Of a stretch of 64,000 nucleotides of DNA, positions 45,056 to 52,697 are shown in pieces. This DNA is from JAFGRU01 sp963665915 (GTDB lineage: Bacteria; Desulfobacterota; Desulfuromonadia; Desulfuromonadales; JAAYDE01), in contig CAXXSG010000005.1 in assembly GCA_963665915.2 (NCBI GenBank), positions 1-64,000 of the forward strand, written 5' to 3'. Within the stretch, counting starts at the first letter, position 1. The number at the start of each line of letters is the position of its first letter. The notes below the pieces were generated by a model. That model ran no database searches, was not told the DNA's origin, and was given only the letters and a program-made list of their open reading frames with translations. The translations under genes were made by a program, and so were the position numbers.

Positions 45056-46006
45056 ATGACGGCAAAACAAAAGACCATTGACGAACTGGTTGCCGAGATG
45101 ATTGAAGGCATTGAGACGGTCACCCTGGCCGGAAAGGAAAATGGTGTCGTCCCCAGGTTCAATCAAGCGAAAACCGTTGCCTGCCTGAAGGCCGAGTTCC
45201 AGGTCCATGACGATATCCCAGCCGAATATAAGCAGGGCCTTTTCTCCCGGCCGGCCAGTTATCCCGCCATGCTGCGATTTGCCAACGCCAGCAAGAAAGA
45301 TGATTCGCAAAAAGACATTCGCGGCTTGTCGATCCGGATAACGGATGTCGAGGGAGAGGTCCTCTGGGGCGAACCCGGAGTTCAGGATTTCCTGCTGAAC
45401 AGTTATCCTGCCCTCTTCGTCCCCACTCCTGAAGATTTTTTATCCTTTATCCGCGCCCGGCAAAAAGGCAACGAAATCGGCTTTTTCATCAACCCTCTCG
45501 ACCTGCATCTGCAATCTCTCTGTATCGTCCTGAAAGCACAGAAAAAACATTTGAGCCCGCTCGATATCCGCTATTGGAGTACCGTCCCCTTCCGTCTGGG
45601 AGAACCCAACGGGTTGGCCGTCAAATACTCGGTGACGCCCTGCTCTTCCCACACCACAACCCAGGCGGTCGATCCGGGCAAAAACCAGTTGCGCGCCGCT
45701 ATCAGGGCGCATCTGCAACAGGGCGAAGCCCGTTTTCATTTCGGTGTTCAAAAACAGACGGACCCGGACGCCATGCCCATTGAAGACGCCTCGGTGATCT
45801 GGGATGAAAGCGCCTCGCCGTTCCAAACCGTGGCGACCATCACGATTGGCGACCAGGATTTTTCCGATCCGCAAACCCTGGGGAGTTGCGAACAAAGCAG
45901 TTTCAATCCCTGGCAGTGCCTTAAGGCGCATGAACCGTTGGGACGGATGAACGAGGTCCGGCGAGAGGTTTATGCCCATGCCGCCAAACTGAGAAAGATG
46001 GAGTGA
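45056..46006 (+). CDS. Catalase-fold protein lacking the distal His
   Basis: The 316-residue protein starts at ATG 45056 behind GGGAGG. It has the core of small catalase-related haem proteins: FQVHDDIPAEYKQGLFSRPA, SYPAMLRFANASKKDDSQKD, RGLSIRITDVEGE and VQDFLLNSYPALFVPTPEDF. The C-terminal proximal-Tyr motif R-x3-Y is present in EVRREVYAHAAKLRK. Where the family has a His (S/T-H-G before the first strand), this protein has T-V-A (Val41). Catalase activity is therefore unlikely; a rearranging or non-catalytic role, as in allene-oxide-synthase-like members, is possible. The sister gene at 49365 retains the His. Confidence 0.82.
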   Translation: MTAKQKTIDELVAEMIEGIETVTLAGKENGVVPRFNQAKTVACLKAEFQVHDDIPAEYKQGLFSRPASYPAMLRFANASKKDDSQKDIRGLSIRITDVEGEVLWGEPGVQDFLLNSYPALFVPTPEDFLSFIRARQKGNEIGFFINPLDLHLQSLCIVLKAQKKHLSPLDIRYWSTVPFRLGEPNGLAVKYSVTPCSSHTTTQAVDPGKNQLRAAIRAHLQQGEARFHFGVQKQTDPDAMPIEDASVIWDESASPFQTVATITIGDQDFSDPQTLGSCEQSSFNPWQCLKAHEPLGRMNEVRREVYAHAAKLRKME

Positions 46007-46010
46007 GATT

Positions 46011-46463
46011 ATGCATGCTACCGTTCAATCCTGGTTGAGTAAGTCCCGTGAAGAGCTCGATGAAATCTACCGTAACAGCGAAGCCGGGACGATCCCCGAC
46101 GGGGATACCCAAGGCACAGCCATCCTGGCGGGCTCACAACATGCGGAGTTTGCAGCCAAGGTTGCCCGTGCCCTGGCCTGGAAAGGCAAGGTTTTCGACC
46201 TTTTTTCCTCGGATCACCATTCCGGAATTCTGCTTAATAAGATTTCGCCTATCGGCCTGCGCTGCATCGTCGCCAAGGTTTACCGGGAGAACAGTTGGCT
46301 CGACGACAAAGAAACCATCGTCATCGATTATTCCAAGACCTCGTTTCTGGCCAGGGCGATCCGCGATGAAATCCGCGAGGTCGAACCCGGCGTTTATCTG
46401 GGCAAGGTCTGGTGGGGAAAGAAGCGGGTCCTCGATTTTGCCCTGACGAGAGATATTCGTTGA
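46011..46463 (+). CDS. Small conserved-looking soluble protein in the haem operon
   Basis: The 150-residue protein starts four bases after the previous stop, with GGAG overlapping that stop. Recognisable stretches are LDEIYRNSEAGTIPDGDTQG, a central WKGKVFDLFSSDHHSGILLN, the segment RCIVAKVYRENSWLDDKETI and VIDYSKTSFLARAIRDEIRE, ending in VYLGKVWWGKKRVLDFALT. No signal peptide or haem motif is seen. The fold may be lipocalin-like (many beta strands, final strand ligand cavity), but that is a guess. The operon position points to a shared pathway with the oxygenase and catalase-like proteins. Confidence 0.72.
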   Translation: MHATVQSWLSKSREELDEIYRNSEAGTIPDGDTQGTAILAGSQHAEFAAKVARALAWKGKVFDLFSSDHHSGILLNKISPIGLRCIVAKVYRENSWLDDKETIVIDYSKTSFLARAIRDEIREVEPGVYLGKVWWGKKRVLDFALTRDIR

Positions 46464-46525
46464 CCGGGGGATTTCAATATTAAAGCGGAGACGAAATCAA
46501 CTCCATACGGCGAGGAACTAAGGCC

Positions 46526-47827
46526 ATGACTCCTCAGTCCACTTTTCTTATTGTTGCACCCATTCGCGACGGACAGATGGAAAGCCTGCGCAACCTGTTG
46601 CGCTCGATGAATAAAATCGTGGGGCATGCCGATCCGGAGAACAGCCTCGTTCCTTTCGGTCGTATCGAGCGGCTGCATGTGGCTCGTTTTGTGATCCTGG
46701 AATTACACACTGCGGATGATATCAAAAGATATGGCTTGACGCCCCATCCATGGCGTCCCTCGCTGGCTTTTCTCGGTGACTGCGACGGTGACCCTGAAAC
46801 ATTTCTGACGGAGCTCGCAACGCAGGCCGGTCCGGGGTTGACAGAAATCTTTTCCTTTTGCGAAAAGTTTTCCGATAAAGATGATCTGCTTGCCTGGATG
46901 CAGGCCCGCAACATCCGCCCCCAGGCCAATTATATCAACTGGATCGGCCGCACGGTCCGGCAGGTGCATGAAGAGGCTGCATTGCATCGGAGCCTGGCCA
47001 CCTGTCTGCCGAAAATCATTGCCAAGGTCGGCCGGGAAGATTGCCGCGCCATCCGTCAAAAGCTGTTATCCTATGTTGAGATAGAAAAAGCCGAACAGCG
47101 CCTGACCCTCACACCGCCGGAACTGACCGATTTCGAATGGCGGGCCAGGAACATCCTTCACAAAATCGGCATCCCCCTCATCGGCCTTCTGCTTTTGCCG
47201 CTGCTGCTGATTGCCGCTCCTTTTCTGCTTTTGTGGCTACGGATACTGGAACGATCGGACCCGGAAATCGTCATTCGGCCCGGTCGTCAACACATCCGGA
47301 AGCTCTCCAGTCTGGAGGACCATGACGTAAGCAACCAGTTCACCGTGTTGGGTGATGTGAAGCCAGGCAAATTCCGTCTGCTTCTGCTCAGAACCGCGCT
47401 TCTGTTGCTCAACTATTCCACCATGCACATTTTCAACCGTGGCTATCTCACCCGGGTGAAAACCATTCACTTTGCCCGCTGGGTGCTGCTCGACAAGGAC
47501 CGGCGGCTATTATTCGCCAGCAATTACGACGGCAGCCTTGAAAGCTATATGGACGATTTCATCAACAAAGTTGCCTGGGGGCTTAATCTGGTCTTCAGTA
47601 ACGGTGTGGGATATCCTGCTACGCGATGGTTGATCAAGGCTGGCGCAGAACGGGAGCAGGAATTTAAATATACCTTGAGGCGGCACCAGTTGCCCTCCGA
47701 AGTCTGGTACAAAGCCTACCCCGACTTGACCGCCTATGATTTATGGCGAAACAGTCTTATCCGGCAGGGTGTGGAGGTGCGGCAGTCCAATGATGCGGAA
47801 ATCCGTGAGTGGCTGAGCCTGATCTGA
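46526..47827 (+). CDS. Membrane protein of unknown family in the haem operon
   Basis: The 433-residue protein starts at ATG 46526 after aaggcc. Two soluble halves flank one strong hydrophobic segment at about 210-240 (IGIPLIGLLLLPLLLIAAPF). The first half has FLIVAPIRDGQMESLRNLLR and RFVILELHTADDIKRYGL. The second has NQFTVLGDVKPGKFRLLLLR, HFARWVLLDKDRRLLFASNY and DGSLESYMDDFINKVAWGLN, a dimeric alpha/beta-barrel-like pattern reminiscent of DyP-fold halves but without the haem-binding His. It may anchor or present substrate to the neighbouring DyP peroxidase. This is inference; the family is not recognised. Confidence 0.75.
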   Translation: MTPQSTFLIVAPIRDGQMESLRNLLRSMNKIVGHADPENSLVPFGRIERLHVARFVILELHTADDIKRYGLTPHPWRPSLAFLGDCDGDPETFLTELATQAGPGLTEIFSFCEKFSDKDDLLAWMQARNIRPQANYINWIGRTVRQVHEEAALHRSLATCLPKIIAKVGREDCRAIRQKLLSYVEIEKAEQRLTLTPPELTDFEWRARNILHKIGIPLIGLLLLPLLLIAAPFLLLWLRILERSDPEIVIRPGRQHIRKLSSLEDHDVSNQFTVLGDVKPGKFRLLLLRTALLLLNYSTMHIFNRGYLTRVKTIHFARWVLLDKDRRLLFASNYDGSLESYMDDFINKVAWGLNLVFSNGVGYPATRWLIKAGAEREQEFKYTLRRHQLPSEVWYKAYPDLTAYDLWRNSLIRQGVEVRQSNDAEIREWLSLI

Positions 47828-47841
47828 ACGGGAGGGCAGCA

Positions 47842-49368
47842 ATGAAAAAATCAACCTACTTTGAATTTGACGACCTGCAGGGATTGCTGCGTTTCGGCTA
47901 CGGCCGATTGACTGACACCTGTTTCATGCTGCTCGACGTCGTTGACCCGGTCGCCGCCAAACAATGGCTGACGACCCTTCCGGTCAGCAATGCCGTGGCC
48001 GTCAGCAAATACCCAGAAACAGCCGTGCAGGTAGCTTTTTCAATAGCGGGGCTGCGTACCTTGGGACTCAACAAAACACTCCTCGACGGTTTTTCCGACG
48101 AGTTTATCACCGGCATGTCGGGCAACGAAAGCCTTGCCCGCCGCCTCGGGGACCTCCACAATAATGCTCCGGAACATTGGCAATGGGGGGGAGACTCCGA
48201 CCAGGTGCCCGACCTGCTGCTCCTTCTCTATGCCCGCGAAGGGGGAATCGAGGCCTGGAGAAAGACCGTGGAGGGCGAACGGTTTGCCAACGCATTTCGG
48301 ATTCGGGCTATCCTGCCGACAAGCCCTATCGGGGCTATCGAACCTTTTGGATTCGCCGACGGCATCAGCCAACCGGTTATCGACTGGGAACGGCAGCAAA
48401 GTACGGATTCGCATAGGCGTGATCGTTATTCCAACCTGCTCGCCGTCGGAGAAATGGTGCTCGGCTATCCCAACGAGTACGGCCGCTACACCATGCGACC
48501 TCTCATCGACCCGAAAGAGGACGAACGGGCAGCCAAATTGCCCGACGCCGAAGATGCCCCCGCGTTCAAGGATTTCGGGCGTAACGGCTCCTATCTGGTC
48601 ATTCGCCAGTTGCATCAGGATGTGCCCGGCTTCTGGCAATTTCTGGACAAAGAGGCCGGTTCCGATCCGGAAAAACGCGAACAACTGGCTGAGTCCATGG
48701 TGGGAAGAAAGCGCGACGGTACCCCGCTGGTGCCGGCGGAAAGCGAAAAAATACCCGGTATCCCAAAGGATGCCGAGGACAACCGTTTTACTTACAACGC
48801 CGATGAAAATGGCTACCGTTGCCCGATCGGCTCCCATATCCGTCGGACAAATCCCCGCACCGGAGATTTCCCGCCGGGTGTGTCCGGCTTTCTCTCCCGC
48901 CTGATAAAACGTTTCGGGTTCAAGCAGAGACGTACAGACGAAGACCTTATCGCCTCCACGCGTTTTCACCGCCTGTTGCGGCGCGGCCGCAGCTACGGCC
49001 CCCTCCTCAGCCCGGAAGAGGCCCTCAAACCGGACGCTCAGGCTGCCGAACGGGGGTTGCAATTCATCGTTCTGGGTGCAAGCATTTCCCGGCAATTTGA
49101 GTTTGTTCAGAATGCCTGGATAATGAGCAGCAAATTCGGCGGTGTGCAGCAGGAAAGTGACCCCTTGCTTGGCATTCGGGAGCCGTTGAACAATGGCGAC
49201 GTTACAGACACCTTCAACCGGCCGGACCCTACCGGCCCGTCCAGGAGGACCTGTCATCTGCCGCAATTTATCACTGTTGTCGGCGGTGGCTATTTCTTCA
49301 TGCCGGGGTTGCGGGCGCTTCGCTACCTTGCGACTTCACCCGAAACGGGAAGTGAGAATGGATCATGA
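47842..49368 (+). CDS. DyP-type haem peroxidase
   Basis: The 508-residue protein starts at ATG 47842 behind GGGAGG. It shows DyP hallmarks: the catalytic Asp in FGFADGISQPVI (about 169-180), the proximal His in CPIGSHIRRTNPR (about 327-339), Arg in IVLGASISRQFEFVQNAWI, and a final FFMPGLRALRYL. Length and the insert between the motifs fit the larger class (P/V-like) DyPs. No signal peptide is evident, so it is probably cytoplasmic or membrane-associated through its neighbour. DyPs use hydrogen peroxide or organic peroxides to oxidise varied substrates. Its stop overlaps the next start by ATGA, showing tight coupling to the catalase-like gene. Confidence 0.9.
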   Translation: MKKSTYFEFDDLQGLLRFGYGRLTDTCFMLLDVVDPVAAKQWLTTLPVSNAVAVSKYPETAVQVAFSIAGLRTLGLNKTLLDGFSDEFITGMSGNESLARRLGDLHNNAPEHWQWGGDSDQVPDLLLLLYAREGGIEAWRKTVEGERFANAFRIRAILPTSPIGAIEPFGFADGISQPVIDWERQQSTDSHRRDRYSNLLAVGEMVLGYPNEYGRYTMRPLIDPKEDERAAKLPDAEDAPAFKDFGRNGSYLVIRQLHQDVPGFWQFLDKEAGSDPEKREQLAESMVGRKRDGTPLVPAESEKIPGIPKDAEDNRFTYNADENGYRCPIGSHIRRTNPRTGDFPPGVSGFLSRLIKRFGFKQRRTDEDLIASTRFHRLLRRGRSYGPLLSPEEALKPDAQAAERGLQFIVLGASISRQFEFVQNAWIMSSKFGGVQQESDPLLGIREPLNNGDVTDTFNRPDPTGPSRRTCHLPQFITVVGGGYFFMPGLRALRYLATSPETGSENGS

Positions 49369-50582
49369 ATATCAGGAAGCGGCTATCGTCGATCAAAAAC
49401 AGAATATTGATGTTCATTCACCGTATTGCTCTTGACCTGCTGGAAATCGAGCGCCGCCTCGAACCCTGGTTCCGCCCCCAGTGGAACTGGCTCTTTCGTG
49501 AACCTTCGGCCAGACTCATCCAATATTTCATCAACCGGCGGCGTCCCAACGAAGGACTGGCCCTGGCCGAGGAGAAGATCGCCCCGGACGAGGAAGAAAG
49601 TTTGGATAAAATCATCGACCTCATGGCCGACCAGATGCGCGGGCATTTCAAACCGGGGGGTTACGAACGGGGCGGCAACACCAAAACCCACGGCATTCTG
49701 CGCGCTACCGTCACTATCCGGGACGACCTGCCTGAACATTGCCGCAAAGGGATTTTCACCACGGCCCGCAGCTATCCGGCTTACGTGCGTTATTCCGGTC
49801 CCGGTCCGGATGTCCCGGCCGATATCCGTGACGTCGGATTTGCCAGCATGGCGGTCAAACTCATGGATGTTCCCGGCGAAAAATTGATGGAGGAAGAGAA
49901 ATTCACTCAGGATTTCATAACGATCTGCACGCCGACCTTTGTCACGCCCAACACCCGGGAAAACGCCAAGCTCCAATACTGGAGCCTGATCGACATGCCG
50001 CTCTATTATTTTCTCAATCCCAAGGATACGCATCTCCTCGATTTTTTCATGCAGAGCCTTTGGAATGAAACCATCTTCAACCCGTTGGGGCACCGTTTTT
50101 ACAGCTGTGTTCCCTATCTGCTCGGCGAAGGGCAGGCCATGATGTATTCGTTCGCGCCGAAAAACAAGGTGGATACCAAAATCCCCGGCCTTCCCTTCGG
50201 CACGCCGTCGTTCAATTATCTGCGCGAAAACATGATCAAAACCCTCAGCAAAAAAGACGTGGAATTCGATCTCATGATTCAGATACAGACCGATCCGCAC
50301 CTCATGCCGATTGAAAACGCTGCCGTGCGTTGGCCGAAAAAGCTGTCGCCTTTCATCCCGGCCGCTACCGTAAATATTCCGAAACAGAAATTTAATTCCG
50401 ATGCCCAGTTCGAGTTTGCCAAACGCCTCAAAATGAACCCCTGGCACTGCCTGCCGGAACATCGCCCGCTGGGCAATCAGAGCCGGGCGCGCGAACGTAT
50501 GTATTACGAGTTGTCCAACTTCCGCCAGGAAATGAATGGAACAGCTCATCTCGAACCGACAGGTGACGAGATCTTTGAATAG
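49365..50582 (+). CDS. Catalase-fold haem protein with distal His
   Basis: The 405-residue protein begins in the stop of the DyP gene. An N-terminal amphipathic or membrane-contacting helix (ILMFIHRIALDLLEIERRLE) precedes the catalase-like core. The core has TKTHGILRATVTIRDDLPEH with the distal His near 109, CRKGIFTTARSYPAYVRYSG, RDVGFASMAVKLMDVPGEK and a proximal Tyr in RARERMYYELSNFR near 379. It is much shorter than true catalases, which fits catalase-related hydroperoxide-transforming enzymes. The helix suggests membrane association, where lipid hydroperoxides would be met. It ends the operon. Confidence 0.83.
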   Translation: MNIRKRLSSIKNRILMFIHRIALDLLEIERRLEPWFRPQWNWLFREPSARLIQYFINRRRPNEGLALAEEKIAPDEEESLDKIIDLMADQMRGHFKPGGYERGGNTKTHGILRATVTIRDDLPEHCRKGIFTTARSYPAYVRYSGPGPDVPADIRDVGFASMAVKLMDVPGEKLMEEEKFTQDFITICTPTFVTPNTRENAKLQYWSLIDMPLYYFLNPKDTHLLDFFMQSLWNETIFNPLGHRFYSCVPYLLGEGQAMMYSFAPKNKVDTKIPGLPFGTPSFNYLRENMIKTLSKKDVEFDLMIQIQTDPHLMPIENAAVRWPKKLSPFIPAATVNIPKQKFNSDAQFEFAKRLKMNPWHCLPEHRPLGNQSRARERMYYELSNFRQEMNGTAHLEPTGDEIFE

Positions 50583-50634
50583 AACGGCAGGAACTGATCT
50601 TTATATAAAAAAACCAGAACGTGCACAAAAACTG

Positions 50635-50672
50635 AAAAAGGCCCACCGTCAGAAAAAGGTCTGGCCTTTTTA
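50635..50672. terminator. Bidirectional terminator between the haem operon and pckG
   Basis: AAAAAGGCC (50635-50643) pairs with GGCCTTTTT (50663-50671), with an inner ACC/GGT pairing. Flanking A and T tracts let it serve both the plus-strand operon and minus-strand pckG, which converge here. Confidence 0.82.
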
Positions 50673-50699
50673 GAGCAACAGATGCATCGTCAGGTCTTT

Positions 50700-52580
50700 T
50701 CATTTCCCTTTTCGTTCACTCTCCAAGTCAAAAGGGGAAATTAAAGAGCTTCCAAAGTACTCCTCTGCCTTTTGAAGGCGCTCTTTTTCTCTGGCCATTT
50801 CGTTCAAAAATACAGCAGGAACACCTTCCTTGTCCTTAAAAACGGCCTCCATGCGCTCGATCTTTTCCAAAAGTTTGGTGATGCGGAGAGCAAACTGCCT
50901 GCAGTAATCATCCTCGCTGTAATCCCTTTTGAAAATCTGTTGGAAGAGGTTTTTTAAATCATCATAACGGGGCATATAGCCAACCGGCGTCATCAGCGCG
51001 TCGAACTCCTTGTGTACCCTCCCTTCCATCCACCACAGCCAGACCTTTTTATCAAGAATGGCGTTCATGAACTTGCCCTTCTCTTTCAGAAAATAGTTGG
51101 ACCTGAATATGAGGGGAGGATGTTCCAGAGAAGCTCCAAAATTGAGGTGTTTTGAGATATAGGCCCCCATGGGAATTGTCAGGAACTCAAGATTGGCCAT
51201 GGGATTATGCTTTAGAACCCCGAGCTTTCCAATGGTCGCAGCAGTAGTTTCTGATTCAATACAGGCGCCGAGGTAAACGCCGTGGGACCAGTTGAAAGCC
51301 TCGACAACAGGCGCGGATGTATCTGAGTCCCTGCCCCCATAAACAATCCCTCCAACCGGGACTCCTTCCGGGTCATCAGCTCTAGGGTCGGCATTATCAA
51401 GTTCATTGATGCGGATGGTATAGCGCGAATTTTTACTGGCAAAAGGAATATCCATGCCTTTTGAATCTTTTTTTCCTTTGTACCAATTTCCGGAATGATT
51501 AATCCCCATAGCAGGGATATCTCTCCCCATGTTGGGCCAATAAGGACTTCCATCTGCAACCAGAATATTAGAAAAAATTACTTCACGAGGACTGGTCAAT
51601 GCTTTGAAGATGACCGGATCATCCGCGGGGTTGACGCTGTCGATAATGCCGAAAATACCCTGTTCCACGTTGACCGCGTGAGCCTTTCCATCGGTCCCGG
51701 GGCCGATGTAGGCGATATCGTCGCCGACAATGGTATGCCCTGGGACCATCGCGGTGGAGGTTTTTCCACAGGCACTGGGAAAGGCTCCCGTAAAATAGGT
51801 CACGCGGTTTTTTCCGGCGGCCCGAACACCTGAAATGAACATGTGTTCACACAACCAGTCTTCCCGGTAAGCCTTGCTGATCGCGAGACGTAATGCCAGT
51901 TTTTTGAGCCCGACGCTGCTTCCGGCATACTGATTGTTGATGGAAAAAACCCGTCTCTCTTCAAGATCAATGTAGGTCCTTCTCTGGTCCAGATTGCGAC
52001 TGTTTCTACATTCATCCAGTTCTCCGGCAGAGTGGACAAAATAAAAAAAGTCATGAGAACCCTTTAGGTTTATAAATTCTTCATAACCTTGCCGGTAGAG
52101 CATATCTTCGCAATGAACCACATAGGCAGAATCGGTTATTTGCAGGGCAGGAATGGAATATCTTGAATGGGTCGGACCAAGACTGAAAAAACAGACCAGC
52201 ATCTCTTTTCCGATCATGATGCCATCCATCATGGAGTGGATTTCCCGGAGACCGGTTTCACGGTCCAACGTGTTGATAAAGCGGCTGATTTTCCGACCCT
52301 CAGGCAGGAGTATCCGAGTGTTGGCCGGGTCTCGTGCCTGGTCAAAATACGAATCAAAGTGAATTGAATGCCCTTCCAATTTAAGTGTTTTTTCTTCCCC
52401 GTTGTCGCGAGCCAATTTTCTTGCGTACCGAATATCGTCCTTCGAGTCGATCAGAACCCTTACTTTTTGAGGCTTGCAAACCTTTATATAAGTTTCAATG
52501 ATCCTTTCCACATGTGAATTATTCAGAGCCTTGATTTTTAAATAACTATCATCTTGAAAAATGCTTTCATCTAAACGCAT
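50700..52580 (-). CDS. pckG: Phosphoenolpyruvate carboxykinase (GTP)
   Basis: The 626-residue enzyme is full-length. It has the hyper-reactive Cys P-loop FPSACGKTSTAM (about 268-279), HSMMDGIMIGKEMLVCFFS, VGDDIAYIGPGTDGKAHAVN, PEGVPVGGIVYGGRDSDTSA and LTIPMGAYISKHLNFG. The GTP type is set by the SACGKT loop and length; the ATP type lacks these. It interconverts oxaloacetate and PEP for gluconeogenesis from C4 acids or acetate, and complements the malic enzyme at 34.6 kb. The gene is monocistronic and starts at ATG 52580. Confidence 0.95.
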   Translation of the reverse strand: MRLDESIFQDDSYLKIKALNNSHVERIIETYIKVCKPQKVRVLIDSKDDIRYARKLARDNGEEKTLKLEGHSIHFDSYFDQARDPANTRILLPEGRKISRFINTLDRETGLREIHSMMDGIMIGKEMLVCFFSLGPTHSRYSIPALQITDSAYVVHCEDMLYRQGYEEFINLKGSHDFFYFVHSAGELDECRNSRNLDQRRTYIDLEERRVFSINNQYAGSSVGLKKLALRLAISKAYREDWLCEHMFISGVRAAGKNRVTYFTGAFPSACGKTSTAMVPGHTIVGDDIAYIGPGTDGKAHAVNVEQGIFGIIDSVNPADDPVIFKALTSPREVIFSNILVADGSPYWPNMGRDIPAMGINHSGNWYKGKKDSKGMDIPFASKNSRYTIRINELDNADPRADDPEGVPVGGIVYGGRDSDTSAPVVEAFNWSHGVYLGACIESETTAATIGKLGVLKHNPMANLEFLTIPMGAYISKHLNFGASLEHPPLIFRSNYFLKEKGKFMNAILDKKVWLWWMEGRVHKEFDALMTPVGYMPRYDDLKNLFQQIFKRDYSEDDYCRQFALRITKLLEKIERMEAVFKDKEGVPAVFLNEMAREKERLQKAEEYFGSSLISPFDLESERKGK

Positions 52581-52697
52581 CCATTTTCCCTTTCGAATTA
52601 TTGCTCAACGGAAATATAAAAATACATTTAAGGAAAAACCTTGAATATATGTCTCATTCATTTCCAAGTTTTTTAGTAGTTCATAACTGATTGCATA

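Noticed and set aside
48040..50549. Long minus-strand frames (408 and 388 codons)
   Set aside because: Antisense to the DyP and catalase-like genes, which have definitive motifs and good ribosome sites; the antisense proteins resemble nothing.
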